Positions 17,766 through 27,512 of a stretch of DNA of 43,011 bases are shown here, piece by piece. Location: the NCBI GenBank assembly GCA_000992305.1, contig LBTY01000013.1:1-43011 (forward strand), given 5' to 3'. Every line of letters begins with the position of its first letter. Position 1 is the stretch's first letter. A program made the position numbers and the translations under genes. The stretch comes from a candidate division TM6 bacterium GW2011_GWF2_38_10 (GTDB lineage: Bacteria; Babelota; Babeliae; Babelales; RVW-14). A model generated the notes under the pieces. That model made no database searches. It saw nothing but the letters and a program-made list of their open reading frames with translations, and was not told the origin of the DNA.

Positions 17766-17886
17766 AATAATCCATCTTATCACATACCACACGAACCGCA
17801 ACAAGAGAAAAAAATAGAAAAAAAAAATAAACAGCATATACTACCAAACGTTTACCATCGTATAACGTTGAAAAAGAGGATTTTAT

Positions 17887-18846
17887 ATGAACTCATTTTT
17901 GAAAACAATAGTTCGCTTTGTAATGTTTGGCGTACTAGGTTACACAGCACTTATTGGATTTCGCTACTATAAACGCTGTACCAATCTCCCCATAAGTTAC
18001 CCAATGATCGGGTCATACGGATTTCGCCACGTTGCCCAACATTTTTTTGATCATCCTAAAAAAATATGGATCAAACTTTTTGGCAAATCAATTAACCCAC
18101 TTGACGTTAAAGAAGGCGATATCGTTTTTATTAAAAATGATCCCTACTACCTCAACCAATTTTTTAAGAATGTCCACCCCTACATCAAGCATAATTACAT
18201 ACTCCTTTCTCATAATGGTGACGAAACAATTCCCGGAGTATGGGAAAAATACCTTGACGACTCTCACCTTATCGGTTGGTGCGGCTGCAACGTCGGCCCA
18301 ACCACCCATCCTAAAATGCATGCCCTCCCGCTGGGCGTTTTAGGTGGTCTTAACAAATACCTTCCGGCTGATGCTCATGAAGCATGGGGACGCGTTTTAC
18401 TTGATATTACAAGTAAAAAAATAACCAAAACAAATATGGTATATCTCAACCTCAACGTCACAACCAATATTTCTGAACGAGGCAAAGCATTAGCCTATTT
18501 TAAAAATAAACCATTCTGTACCAGCACACGCGGCCGCCCTTACGAACACTATTTGCGAGAAATGGCAACATTCAAATTTGTTGTAAGTCCTCACGGCCAC
18601 GGGCTTGATTGCTATCGCACCTGGGAAGCACTTATGCTCGGCTGCATTCCTATTGTAAAAAAATCATGCCTAGATCCACTGTACGAAGGACTTCCAGTAC
18701 TTATTGTTGACAATTGGGAAGACGTAACCGAAGCATACCTTGAACAAGCATACGAAAAAATGAGCCGCACCACGTACCACATGGAACGGCTATCGATAGA
18801 CTATTGGATTTTAAAAATTATAGCACTCAAACCAAAAACGACATAA
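17887..18846 (+). CDS. Exostosin-like glycosyltransferase with N-terminal membrane anchor
   Basis: A 319-residue protein. Residues 1-28 form a signal anchor (IVRFVMFGVLGYTALIGF), the rest a GT47/exostosin-like domain with MATFKFVVSPHGHGLDCYRTWEA and CLDPLYEGLPVLIVDNW. It probably transfers a sugar from a nucleotide sugar to a surface glycan at the membrane; donor and acceptor are unknown. It is the full-length paralogue of 14197-14934. AGAGGA lies seven bases before the ATG. Its stop codon abuts that of the convergent mltA gene (TAATTA at 18844-18849), so the two genes have no spacer at all. Confidence 0.87.
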   Translation: MNSFLKTIVRFVMFGVLGYTALIGFRYYKRCTNLPISYPMIGSYGFRHVAQHFFDHPKKIWIKLFGKSINPLDVKEGDIVFIKNDPYYLNQFFKNVHPYIKHNYILLSHNGDETIPGVWEKYLDDSHLIGWCGCNVGPTTHPKMHALPLGVLGGLNKYLPADAHEAWGRVLLDITSKKITKTNMVYLNLNVTTNISERGKALAYFKNKPFCTSTRGRPYEHYLREMATFKFVVSPHGHGLDCYRTWEALMLGCIPIVKKSCLDPLYEGLPVLIVDNWEDVTEAYLEQAYEKMSRTTYHMERLSIDYWILKIIALKPKTT

Positions 18847-20001
18847 TTATCGTTTTTTACACAATAAAAACGCTTGTGTATTATTAGGAAAGTGCCACTG
18901 TTGCTTTTTGAGCGAATCCTTGTCCTCGTACATACCAAGAAAAAAATCAAGCTGATACAGGTTGTTGATAAATGCTCCACCAGTATCAGCTAACACCCCA
19001 AGATGCACCTCTGGCTGTTTTGTTGATGGATTAGTATGTCGAATGGCAATAATTTTCCCAATGCCAATATTGTTAATATCTCCCGCAAAAACAACTTTTT
19101 GCCGACTCTGCAAGCGCTCTTTAAATTCATTAATAGACTGCAAGCTATTTTTACCCTCGCGGAAGTACCAGTAACGCTTTTGATCCCGAGGATTTCTAAT
19201 TTTTTTGTTGTATGGAATACCATTGCACACATTGACCATAAAAATCTTAAATGATTGGTCGGGCATACGAACAAGTGTTGACCCCTGCATAAGCGCCTCC
19301 TCAAAATCAGTGCGTGAAAGCCACACAAGCGGCTTTACTTTCTTACGATACGCTGGACGCTCAAAAATTCCCGATAAAATCTGCTGTTTGGTAAATTTTT
19401 GCGCCAACGAAGTATCCAACAATTCGTACAAAGCACATGAATGACTTTTTGTTTTCCTTACACTCCCCGCAACTGAATACACAACATAATTCGTTAATTT
19501 AATGTTTCCATCCTGGGGTAAATTAATGTTATTTTTTACTGCAGATCCTCGATCAGCCTTCCACTTAATAAACGTAAAATGTTCATTCAAAAACTGAGGA
19601 TCTTGAATTCTAAAATGCTTCCCCCCAGCCGCCAAATCTTCTTCTATGGTATCAACAATAAATTGCAACGTTGCCTGCACATAAGAAAATGGCATAATTT
19701 TTTTAAATTGAAATGGTTCAAGAACCTGTCGATACTTGCCCTGTTTATGCTGCAAGTAAAATAACGTATCTTTTGCCGCTTGCAACAAAGCTTTTGGAGC
19801 CGTTGCCACAACTTCACGAGCAAGCGGTGAATTCACCGGTGAAAAAAAAACGTGTGCCTTAGGATTAATCAGCGTTTTATCAATTGGCTTATCGTACGCT
19901 GTTTTTACATTATCGATGTGAAAAGCCCCCACAAAACCCCAACCCCCAATTATAGCACAGCATGCCGCCTGCATACTGCGTAAACATACCCTAACATACA
20001 T
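18847..20001 (-). CDS. mltA: Membrane-bound lytic murein transglycosylase A (MltA) family
   Basis: Cleaves the MurNAc-GlcNAc bond of peptidoglycan with 1,6-anhydro ring formation, in the periplasm. The 384-residue protein has a signal sequence (AACCAIIGGWGFVGAF). The MltA core is recognisable: RKTKSHSCALYELL, ILSGIFERPAYRKKVKPLVWL, the GSTLVRMPD stretch matching the family's GS-x-x-L/V-x-L/M-P-D, NGIPYNKK, and a C-terminal 3D domain, VLADTGGAFINNLYQLDFFLG (about 336-356), whose Asp residues (Asp339, Asp352) form the catalytic pocket in the family. A candidate lipobox Cys lies at residues 14-15 but is not a clear L-x-x-C. AAGGGGG precedes the ATG. It implies that the organism builds a peptidoglycan sacculus. 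Confidence 0.85.
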   Translation of the reverse strand: MYVRVCLRSMQAACCAIIGGWGFVGAFHIDNVKTAYDKPIDKTLINPKAHVFFSPVNSPLAREVVATAPKALLQAAKDTLFYLQHKQGKYRQVLEPFQFKKIMPFSYVQATLQFIVDTIEEDLAAGGKHFRIQDPQFLNEHFTFIKWKADRGSAVKNNINLPQDGNIKLTNYVVYSVAGSVRKTKSHSCALYELLDTSLAQKFTKQQILSGIFERPAYRKKVKPLVWLSRTDFEEALMQGSTLVRMPDQSFKIFMVNVCNGIPYNKKIRNPRDQKRYWYFREGKNSLQSINEFKERLQSRQKVVFAGDINNIGIGKIIAIRHTNPSTKQPEVHLGVLADTGGAFINNLYQLDFFLGMYEDKDSLKKQQWHFPNNTQAFLLCKKR

Positions 20002-20184
20002 AACGCCCCCTTCCCCTTAATAGTGTTTTTTCCATCTTTTAGTAAACCATAGATTCAACACTAAGGTCAATAGTGTTATTTTTTAGGATTTTTTTTATAA
20101 TCCCATGCTATACTTTCTATCAAAGGGCACAAAACCCTCACTATCCCAAAAATACGTAAATAAATAAAAATATAAAACGGCCCA

Positions 20185-20841
20185 ATGGGGAATGGTACCA
20201 TTATGGAAATACAAACACATACAGAAAAAAACGTTGTCCTTAAACGCTTTTATCCCCACCGCCAAAAAATATCACTGTTAACATATGCCCATGGAAGAAT
20301 TAATGTCTCCTACAACCTTAAAGAACAAGGACACCGCATATGGCCTGGAATGGAAATAAGTGGAGCCATAGAACGCTTACATGACAGTTGGAATATTTCA
20401 GAAATAAAAATAATGCAAACTCCCTGTTTTCAAAATCATAATCATATGCTATGGTTACACCATATTCTAGAGCTCTGTTACTACTTTTTGCCCCTTGATA
20501 ATCCAGTACCTGAAGTATATTTTTTTTTACAAGACTATTATTTCATCATAGAAAAAAGTAAAAAGCTTACACCATCACAACAAGTAGGCTTGCACGAGTT
20601 ATGCGTAATTCGATTTTTAACCCTAACAGGGGCATACCACATTACGCACATTGCCAACTATATTTCATTATTTAATGAAATTGCTCAAGGCTTTATTGAC
20701 TTTGACGACACAACATGCATAGAATATTATGAAAAAAAAATAACACTATTACAACCTGCTAAGGCAAGAACGTGGATCATGGATTGTTTGCAAAAACATC
20801 CTATGATCAAAGCCTTTAAAACAGTACATGATCTTTATTAG
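20185..20841 (+). CDS. RecO-like DNA repair protein (tentative)
   Basis: A 218-residue protein with the RecO plan: an N-terminal OB-like strand region (NVVLKRFYPHRQKISLLTYAHGRINV), a helical segment beginning LHHILELCYYFLPLDNPVPEVYFFL, similar to the Y-x-E-L-x-x-x-L-x-E/D-x-x-P-x-x-x-x-F-x-L region of RecO, and LHELCVIRFLTLTGAY, which resembles F-E-L-R-x-L-x-x-x-G-Y. RecO loads RecA with RecR on SSB-coated DNA. No zinc-binding Cys cluster is seen, as in many divergent RecO proteins. The start may be ATG 20185 or ATG 20203; neither has a clean ribosome site. It is followed after 15 bases by the MscS gene on the same strand. Confidence 0.6.
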   Translation: MGNGTIMEIQTHTEKNVVLKRFYPHRQKISLLTYAHGRINVSYNLKEQGHRIWPGMEISGAIERLHDSWNISEIKIMQTPCFQNHNHMLWLHHILELCYYFLPLDNPVPEVYFFLQDYYFIIEKSKKLTPSQQVGLHELCVIRFLTLTGAYHITHIANYISLFNEIAQGFIDFDDTTCIEYYEKKITLLQPAKARTWIMDCLQKHPMIKAFKTVHDLY

Positions 20842-20856
20842 TACAAAGGAGTTACT

Positions 20857-23800
20857 ATGCTTAACATTTCCCGCGCTTTACTCATGCTTGCGCTCCTTGC
20901 ATGCTCCCCAACCCCTGCTCAAGGATTATTCTCTTCTAAAAAAGAATCAAAACCTCTGATAAGCTTACCATTTTTGGGAGCTGCACAAGAGCTGTCATTT
21001 GCCGAACAACTTGAAAAAAAACTTGATCAACAAAAAAAAGCATTTGAAAATTCAATAAAAACAATTAACAAAAACCTTACGTTAGTTAACCATGAACTTG
21101 CACAAACCCAGGCAAAAATAAAAAAAACGCAAGATGAATCATTTGATTACATTAACAAAAAGATATCAATCCTCACCGCACGCAAGCAACTTTTGACCAA
21201 TCACCAGGAATTATGGAAAGAGTTTATTACGCTTATTGAATCACATATAGCACTTTTAAAAAACAAAATAGAGTTTCAACTTAATGTTGAAAAACAAAAA
21301 CCTAACCCTGTTTATTCGTGGTCAGATTTTAAAGCCGCTCAAACAAAGTACGCCGAAAACACGGCCGCTTTAGAAAGCCACGCAAAAAAACTTGATGCCC
21401 TCAAAAAGCAAATTGGTATAGAAAAAGAACACATAACGTTTGCTCAAAAACAACTTGATAATCGCCAAAAAGAACAAGAACGGTTAACACAAGACGCAAC
21501 AACTTCCACATCACACGCTGAAAGCGTTATAACCATACGACAAAAAAGCGATATACTGACCCAAGAAATAGCTCAACTTGAAGAAAAAATTGATTATACA
21601 AAACTAAAAATAGAAAAACTTACCTTTGATGAAAAATATCAAGAAGACGAATTATCGTTCCTTCACACAAAGCTCCAACAAGAAAAAATGCTTCTTGATA
21701 CCATCGAAAAACGACTTATGCTCGATATTAAAGATGTCGAAATTGCAAAAACTGACTGGACAGAGGAAACTAAAAAAGCCATTCAACAGAAGGAAAAGTT
21801 TACAAAAGAGCAAGAAGAGAAAATTTCAGAGAAAGAACAATTATCATTAGATTTAGCATTTGTACGAGAAAAATTAAAAACACTCCAAGCCGAAATAGAC
21901 ATTGAAAGCAACGGAGAAGCCCGCCTTGCTCAGTCAAATGCCCAGCGCATCGAAACCAATATCCAACGCATTGAAAAAGAACTTCTTTTAATCAATAGTA
22001 AAAAAGATCAAATTGACATCAGCGTTAAAACAAAAGAAATGCACTACCTCATGATCGATCTTCGTTATCGCTTACGTCAAGAAGATGCAACATTTGATGA
22101 GCTATTAAGCAGCTTTAAAAACAAATATGATACTGAGGCAGTGTTGCTTAAGTCGTTTAAAGATAAACGCTTTGAATCGATACATTCCTTAATAGAAAAC
22201 AAAAGAACAAGCGAAGACATAAAACAAAAAACAGCAGTCTTAAAAGATCAAAAAATAGAACAAAAGATAGAACAACCTATTCTCCATGCAATTATTAAAA
22301 ATTATAATGAAATACGCAAAGAACTTGTGCAAACAACTCAAATAACACAAGATTTTCTGGCAGTATGTGAAGATATCATCCTACAACAAGAAAATGTGCT
22401 AAAATCATATACCCTCATTATCAATGACTTAGAATCTCGAAAAATGATTCAAAGCATTTGGAAGCGATCACCTCAAGCAATATCGTTCAAAGCATTTTTA
22501 ATAGGGCTCTCTGAAGCAGAAGTTATTGCAAAAAAATTCTTTTGGGATACCCCAGCCCACATCTCTCCCAGCGCACTTATAAGCACCATAAAAAATCTAT
22601 CCGCCAAAGATCTTTTTTCATGCTTACTCTTTTTCCTCCTTTTTTTTGCACTCTTTGCTCTTATGCGTTTTATTGTTTGGATAACACACTACAAGAGCTC
22701 ACAGCTCATTCAAAAAAAGACAACCCAAACAAAAACATTATATTACAATATATTCAATGCAATAACGTCGTTTGCCTCTGAACACTTTACGTCAATTTTC
22801 TCACTTCTTTTTATTTATGCTCATCTTGTCTTTAATTTCCGCTTTATATTCAACTTGCTCAAAGCATACGCAAGCCCTTACAACATTGCACTTTTTCACC
22901 TCATTTCAATCCCCATCTTGGTATACCTTTCAGGCGCCTTGCTTACAGAATTAAAAGAGCTTAACAAACGTCTTAGTTACCTCTTTTTTACAGAAAATTT
23001 TCAGGAGCGTTTTTTAACCCTCCTTTCTTTTATTTTCTATTCAACTGCTCTTATCCTCCCGCTCAAAGCTGCATTTACAACCTACAGCGGCGGACATCCA
23101 ATATCATTTCCAAGCATTCTTATGGCCGGATATTCTCTCTTTGTCTTAGTTGTTATTTTGTTATTTTTTAACAAAGAAGATGTTTTAACCATTATTCCTC
23201 AAGGAACTCAATTTACTATTTGGCTCAAACGAAAAATAGAGAAATATTATTATCCCGTTTTTGGTTTTATTATGAGCCTCCTCATCTTATCAAACCACTC
23301 AATAGGATACTCAAACCTTGCATGGTTTTTAGCATTTGCCGTACCTCTTTCACTTGGCATATTGTATCTTTTATTCCTTATCCACCACTATATTCGCCAA
23401 TACTCGGTATTCTTATTCATGATCGAAGACGAAGATGAAATCAGAGATAAATATGAACACGCAAAAACCTATTATGGATTCTTTGTTATTGTCTCATTTT
23501 TGGCACTTCTTTTTGTTACCGTCATCGCGCTCGCTCGAATTTGGGGACTTAATGTTTCGCCGCTTGACTTGTGGAACCTCCTTTCAAACACATGGGTTAT
23601 TGAACTGGGTAGTGGGAACAAGCTTGGCTTTGTTCAATTTGTAACACTTGTTATGTTTATCATTGGTGGTTTTTTAACGTCATCACTCGTTTACAAATTT
23701 ATCCTCAATAAATTATTTGATATCCTCAGAACTGAGCCAGGATTACAAAATACCATTACACGCGTTTTGCATTACCTCATTATAGGTGTAGCAATTATTT

Positions 23801-24456
23801 TAGGCATGGTAACCATTCATATCGACTACTACATAATTTTAACCGTAGGTGGTATGTTAACGGTTGGCTTAGGTCTTGCACTTAAAGAAATTTTAACTGA
23901 CTTTGTCGGTGGTTTTTTAATCTTACTCGAACGCCCCATCGAAATTGGCAATTATATTCAAATTGATAGCCTGCGCGGCACCGTTCATAAAATTTCTGCT
24001 CGTACAACCACTATTGTAACATCTAAAAACCACTCAATCATCGTACCTAATCGAGAATTACTCTCAAAAATACTTATCAACTGGGGACGAGGGCGCTTCG
24101 CCGTCGGCTTTGAAGTTGATGTTCGTGTATGCCATGAAACTGACCCTGATCTGGTAAAAAAACTACTACTTGGGATAGCCCAAAACAACAGTACTATTTT
24201 ACGCGTTCCATCAAGCATCGTCCGCCTAGAAGCCTTTGAAGAAAATGCTCTTTACTTTTTTTTGCGTGTTTTTATAAGCGCACGACGCGTAAAAGACCAG
24301 TGGGAAGTAGCTTCACAACTTCGTAACGAAATTATCAAAACGTTTAAAGAACATAATGTTAAACTTGCCTGGCCACATCATCACGTTGACATCAACGCCA
24401 ATATCTCCCCTGACAAAAATCCATTGTCAATAAAATTTAAGGGGGATGTTTCATAA
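20857..24456 (+). CDS. Large MscS family mechanosensitive channel with coiled-coil exported domain
   Basis: A 1199-residue protein built like MscK/YbdG-type giants: a signal peptide (LLMLALLACSPTPAQG), a long Lys/Glu/Gln-rich coiled coil (about 40-560) that would lie in the periplasm, about ten membrane helices starting near residue 585 (FSCLLFFLLFFALFALMRFIVW), and a C-terminal MscS core. The pore helix is GGMLTVGLGLALKEILTD (about 997-1014), followed by the MscS beta-domain with LERPIEIGNYIQI, G-T-V, R-T-T-T-I, and IIVPNRELLS. Such channels open under membrane tension to release osmolytes. AAAGGAG precedes the ATG. It shares a unit with the RecO-like gene and ends at the strong hairpin at 24466. 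Confidence 0.93.
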   Translation: MLNISRALLMLALLACSPTPAQGLFSSKKESKPLISLPFLGAAQELSFAEQLEKKLDQQKKAFENSIKTINKNLTLVNHELAQTQAKIKKTQDESFDYINKKISILTARKQLLTNHQELWKEFITLIESHIALLKNKIEFQLNVEKQKPNPVYSWSDFKAAQTKYAENTAALESHAKKLDALKKQIGIEKEHITFAQKQLDNRQKEQERLTQDATTSTSHAESVITIRQKSDILTQEIAQLEEKIDYTKLKIEKLTFDEKYQEDELSFLHTKLQQEKMLLDTIEKRLMLDIKDVEIAKTDWTEETKKAIQQKEKFTKEQEEKISEKEQLSLDLAFVREKLKTLQAEIDIESNGEARLAQSNAQRIETNIQRIEKELLLINSKKDQIDISVKTKEMHYLMIDLRYRLRQEDATFDELLSSFKNKYDTEAVLLKSFKDKRFESIHSLIENKRTSEDIKQKTAVLKDQKIEQKIEQPILHAIIKNYNEIRKELVQTTQITQDFLAVCEDIILQQENVLKSYTLIINDLESRKMIQSIWKRSPQAISFKAFLIGLSEAEVIAKKFFWDTPAHISPSALISTIKNLSAKDLFSCLLFFLLFFALFALMRFIVWITHYKSSQLIQKKTTQTKTLYYNIFNAITSFASEHFTSIFSLLFIYAHLVFNFRFIFNLLKAYASPYNIALFHLISIPILVYLSGALLTELKELNKRLSYLFFTENFQERFLTLLSFIFYSTALILPLKAAFTTYSGGHPISFPSILMAGYSLFVLVVILLFFNKEDVLTIIPQGTQFTIWLKRKIEKYYYPVFGFIMSLLILSNHSIGYSNLAWFLAFAVPLSLGILYLLFLIHHYIRQYSVFLFMIEDEDEIRDKYEHAKTYYGFFVIVSFLALLFVTVIALARIWGLNVSPLDLWNLLSNTWVIELGSGNKLGFVQFVTLVMFIIGGFLTSSLVYKFILNKLFDILRTEPGLQNTITRVLHYLIIGVAIILGMVTIHIDYYIILTVGGMLTVGLGLALKEILTDFVGGFLILLERPIEIGNYIQIDSLRGTVHKISARTTTIVTSKNHSIIVPNRELLSKILINWGRGRFAVGFEVDVRVCHETDPDLVKKLLLGIAQNNSTILRVPSSIVRLEAFEENALYFFLRVFISARRVKDQWEVASQLRNEIIKTFKEHNVKLAWPHHHVDINANISPDKNPLSIKFKGDVS

Positions 24457-24465
24457 GATATGCAA

Positions 24466-24510
24466 AAAGGCCGCTATCCATACAAAGATAGCGGCCTTTA
24501 CTTTTTTATA
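24466..24510. terminator. Bidirectional intrinsic terminator between the MscS gene and ssrA
   Basis: A perfect 13-bp stem, AAAGGCCGCTATC at 24466-24478 with GATAGCGGCCTTT at 24487-24499, and an eight-base loop. On the plus strand it is followed by ACTTTTTTAT, and on the minus strand by TTTTTGC, so it can end both the MscS transcript and the converging tmRNA transcript. Confidence 0.88.
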
Positions 24511-24517
24511 AAAAAGT

Positions 24518-24862
24518 TGGTGGAGCAACACATGCTTTAAGCACTACATGTTTAGCTCTCGAATATTCTCTTACCCCTCCTCAAGAGCACAAAATGAGTA
24601 AGAGCCGGTTGTGTGATACTTTTGGACTACACAACAAAAAATCCTTATCCAAAAGACCTATCATTGGTTAATACGAGAACAAATCACGGATAGATACGAT
24701 CATTGTTCAAGCTTCTTAGTTTTGCTAATTAAGCAAAAGCATAAGAAGAAGCATTATTAGATGCTTCATTTATTGGTTTATGAATGTTTTTTAACGAGAT
24801 TCATTCAAAACCTCGACATGCTCTTAAAACACACATCACTACGTCGAGACCAAATACGCCCC
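24518..24862 (-). ncRNA. ssrA: tmRNA (ssrA), trans-translation RNA
   Basis: Minus strand, about 345 bases. The 5' end GGGGCGT followed by TTTGGTCTCGACG matches the conserved tmRNA start, and the 3' end TGCTCCACCA matches the tmRNA end with encoded CCA; they pair as an acceptor stem with G-U wobbles. In the middle a short frame ends INEASNNASSYAFA and TAA (stop at 24729-24731), a proteolysis tag with the YAFA end known from Mycoplasma tags; the resume codon cannot be fixed by eye. A CTCTTAC/GTAAGAG helix lies in the 3' third. The expected T-loop TTCRANY is not found; the best match is TTAAAGC with a poorly paired stem. tmRNA and SmpB rescue ribosomes stalled on broken mRNA. Confidence 0.88.
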
Positions 24863-24900
24863 CGAACTTTTTCAAAGATCACATAATCATCATTGTTATT

Positions 24901-24929
24901 ATCGTATAAAAAAATATTCTAACAGTCAA
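24901..24929 (-). promoter_or_regulatory. Sigma70-type promoter of ssrA
   Basis: On the minus strand, TTGACT (24924-24929) and TACGAT (24901-24906) are separated by 17 bases, in the gap between the uvrA stop codon and the tmRNA. The predicted start would give a precursor with roughly 30 extra 5' bases, to be trimmed by RNase P as usual. Confidence 0.75.
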
Positions 24930-24935
24930 GGCAAA

Positions 24936-27512
24936 TTATTCCGTTGCAGCTCCCCACAAAACATGCGCCAAATAACGCCCCGTAATACTTGTTTTTTTAG
25001 ATGCAACTTGTTTAGGGGTTCCCGCCGCCACAAGAGATCCACCCTGATCGCCCCCTTCGGGCCCAACGTCAATCAGATAATCAACGCACTTAAGCACGTC
25101 TAAATTATGCTCAATTAAAAGCACCGAATTCCCGCGATTTACGAGTTTATTAAGCACCCCTAATAAGCGATCCACATCGACACTATGCAACCCTGTGGTG
25201 GGTTCATCAAGAATATACATGGTATTGCGATCGCGTTTGGCAAGCTCATTAACCAATTTAATACGCTGCGCCTCACCACCAGAAAGCGTGGTTGATGATT
25301 GCCCAAGCTTAATATAATCAAGCCCAACATCACACAAAAGATCAAGGCGTTTTTTCAGCCGCGCAAATGATGCAAAAAAGTCACGAGCCTCAAGAACCGA
25401 CATATCAAGAACATCAGCAATATTTTTGCCTTTGTACGTTATTTCAAGCGTTTTTTGATTATATCGTTTTCCGTTACACGCTTTGCACACCATATGAACA
25501 TCTTCTAAAAAATGCATGGGCACGGTGATGGTTCCCTCACCATTACACTCAAAGCAACGCCCCACCGCAACGTTAAAACTAAACCGCCCCGGCGCATACC
25601 CACGAGCATTACTTTCGGGCAAGCTTGCAAACAAATTACGAATCTCGTCAAAAATACCCAGATACGTTGCTGGATTTGAACGCGGGGTTCGACCAATCGG
25701 ACTTTGGTCCACCAATACAACGTTATTAAGCTGCTCAACCCCTTCAATCTCATCAAAATCACGACCTATGCTAAAACCGCGACTAAAATGTTGCGTCAAA
25801 GCTTTTGCCAAGGTGTGCATAACCAAGCTACTTTTCCCTGATCCAGAAACACCGCACACCGCCCCCAAGACCCCTAAAGGAAATTGCACGTCAATATTTT
25901 TTAAATTATTTGCCCGCGCACCTTTAAGCGTAATAAACCCGGTAGGAATTCGATACGAGGTTGGAGCTTCAATTTTTTTAGTTCCACTCAAATAGGCCCC
26001 GGTTAATGAATGTTCATTGCGAGCAAGCTCAGAAGGTAGCCCTGCAGCGGTAACCTCTCCACCAAGAATACCAGCCGCTGGCCCCATATCAATTAAATAA
26101 TCAGCCTGCGCAATGGTATCCATGTCATGCTCAACCACAACAATCGTATTACCCAAATCACGCAATGTTTTAAGCGTGCTAATCAACCGATCATTATCAC
26201 GCTGGTGCAACCCGATGCTTGGCTCATCAAGAATGTACAAAACGCCACTCAGCGCCGACCCAATCTGAGTTGCCAAACGAATACGCTGCCCCTCGCCGCC
26301 AGAAAGCGTACGCGCCGGGCGGCTTAAGGTTAAATACGTTAAGCCCACATCTGCCAAAAAGGTTAATCGCGCCATAACTTCACGCAAAAGCGGCTCGGCT
26401 ATCTCAACAACATCGTCTGGTAACTGTAAGGTACTGCAGAATGCTAATAAGTCTTTTATCGCCAACGAAGAAAAATCATGAATATTTTTACCACCTATTT
26501 TAACCGCAAGTGCCTCATCCTTAAGGCGTTTACCTTGACAATAATCACAGACGCGCTCATGCTCGCCATAGGTTAAATACGAAGATACTGGTGCATCAAA
26601 CGTAGTCGTGCGCATATCATGTTCTCGGCTGTATGATTCATACGTAAAACCAAGCCCATGGCAATGCGGGCAAGCCCCAATGGGAGAGTTAAACGAAAAA
26701 AAGCGCGGTTCAAGTTCAGGAAACGAGCGTACACAGTCAAGGCAAATACGCTTGGATGAGTACATACGTTCAACACCCTGCTGATCAACAACGCTGCACA
26801 AGCCCCCGTTTAAACCAAAAGCCTTTTCAATCGCTTCTTGTACACGCGCGCCATCAGCTTGATTCACCGTCATTTTATCAACTAAAACACTAATCGTATG
26901 TTTGGCATTTTTGCTCAGCCGCAACGCCTTGATATCAGCAACATCCTTAAACCGATGTGCTACACCATCAATTAAAAAGCGATAGTATCCATCTAAAAAA
27001 AACTTTTCAAGTGCATGAATAAATTCGCCTTTTTTTTCAACAGCAATAGGAGCCCCAATGGTTATTTCTTGACCATTAAACGTATGCAAAAGCATTCGAA
27101 CAACACGATCAGGAGAGGCTGCCTGAATCTCTTTATCACATTCAGGACAATGCGGCGTTCCAATCCGTGCAAATAACACACGTAAATAATCATAAATTTC
27201 GGTAATCGTTCCAACCGTTGATCGTGGATTATACCCAACCGTTTTTTGATCGATAGCTATCGCAGGGCATAATCCTTCAATACGATCGACATCCGGACGC
27301 TTTGCCACCCCCAAAAACTGCCGCGCATACGAAGAAAGCGATTCGACATAACGCCGCTGCCCCTCGGCAAACAACGTATCCATTGCAAGCGAACTTTTAC
27401 CCGATCCAGAAGGCCCTGTAATAACAACGAGCTTTCCTTTGGGAATTTCAACCGTCACATTTTTAAGGTTGTGCTCCCGCGCACCTTTTACCACAATTTT
27501 ATCATTATTCAC
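24936..27512 (-). CDS. uvrA: Excinuclease ABC subunit A, compact form
   Basis: The damage-sensing ABC-type ATPase of nucleotide excision repair, acting as a dimer with UvrB. The first Walker A, GPSGSGKS, is at 33-40, the second is GVSGSGKS; signatures are LSGGEGQRIRLA and LSGGEAQRIKL; Walker B regions are LYILDEPSIGLH and MYILDEPTTGLH. Zinc-module Cys pairs are present (CLDC...CPHC, CDYC, CFEC...CKAC). The protein has 858 residues against about 940 in E. coli. The loss is in the insertion domain: only 33 residues separate the GLG after the first zinc module from CDYC, where E. coli UvrA has about 120. The start is GTG at 27512 with GGGGG five bases upstream; no ATG is near. Probably monocistronic. 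Confidence 0.96.
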   Translation of the reverse strand: MNNDKIVVKGAREHNLKNVTVEIPKGKLVVITGPSGSGKSSLAMDTLFAEGQRRYVESLSSYARQFLGVAKRPDVDRIEGLCPAIAIDQKTVGYNPRSTVGTITEIYDYLRVLFARIGTPHCPECDKEIQAASPDRVVRMLLHTFNGQEITIGAPIAVEKKGEFIHALEKFFLDGYYRFLIDGVAHRFKDVADIKALRLSKNAKHTISVLVDKMTVNQADGARVQEAIEKAFGLNGGLCSVVDQQGVERMYSSKRICLDCVRSFPELEPRFFSFNSPIGACPHCHGLGFTYESYSREHDMRTTTFDAPVSSYLTYGEHERVCDYCQGKRLKDEALAVKIGGKNIHDFSSLAIKDLLAFCSTLQLPDDVVEIAEPLLREVMARLTFLADVGLTYLTLSRPARTLSGGEGQRIRLATQIGSALSGVLYILDEPSIGLHQRDNDRLISTLKTLRDLGNTIVVVEHDMDTIAQADYLIDMGPAAGILGGEVTAAGLPSELARNEHSLTGAYLSGTKKIEAPTSYRIPTGFITLKGARANNLKNIDVQFPLGVLGAVCGVSGSGKSSLVMHTLAKALTQHFSRGFSIGRDFDEIEGVEQLNNVVLVDQSPIGRTPRSNPATYLGIFDEIRNLFASLPESNARGYAPGRFSFNVAVGRCFECNGEGTITVPMHFLEDVHMVCKACNGKRYNQKTLEITYKGKNIADVLDMSVLEARDFFASFARLKKRLDLLCDVGLDYIKLGQSSTTLSGGEAQRIKLVNELAKRDRNTMYILDEPTTGLHSVDVDRLLGVLNKLVNRGNSVLLIEHNLDVLKCVDYLIDVGPEGGDQGGSLVAAGTPKQVASKKTSITGRYLAHVLWGAATE

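Noticed and set aside
17766..17837. Longer UvrB with a Phe-rich N-terminus
   Set aside because: UvrB has no such extension, and the ATG at 17765 gives the normal length.
25516..25995. Plus-strand open frame of 159 codons inside uvrA
   Set aside because: Antisense shadow of a well-conserved UvrA reading frame, with no ribosome site and Pro/Lys/Arg-rich nonsense composition.
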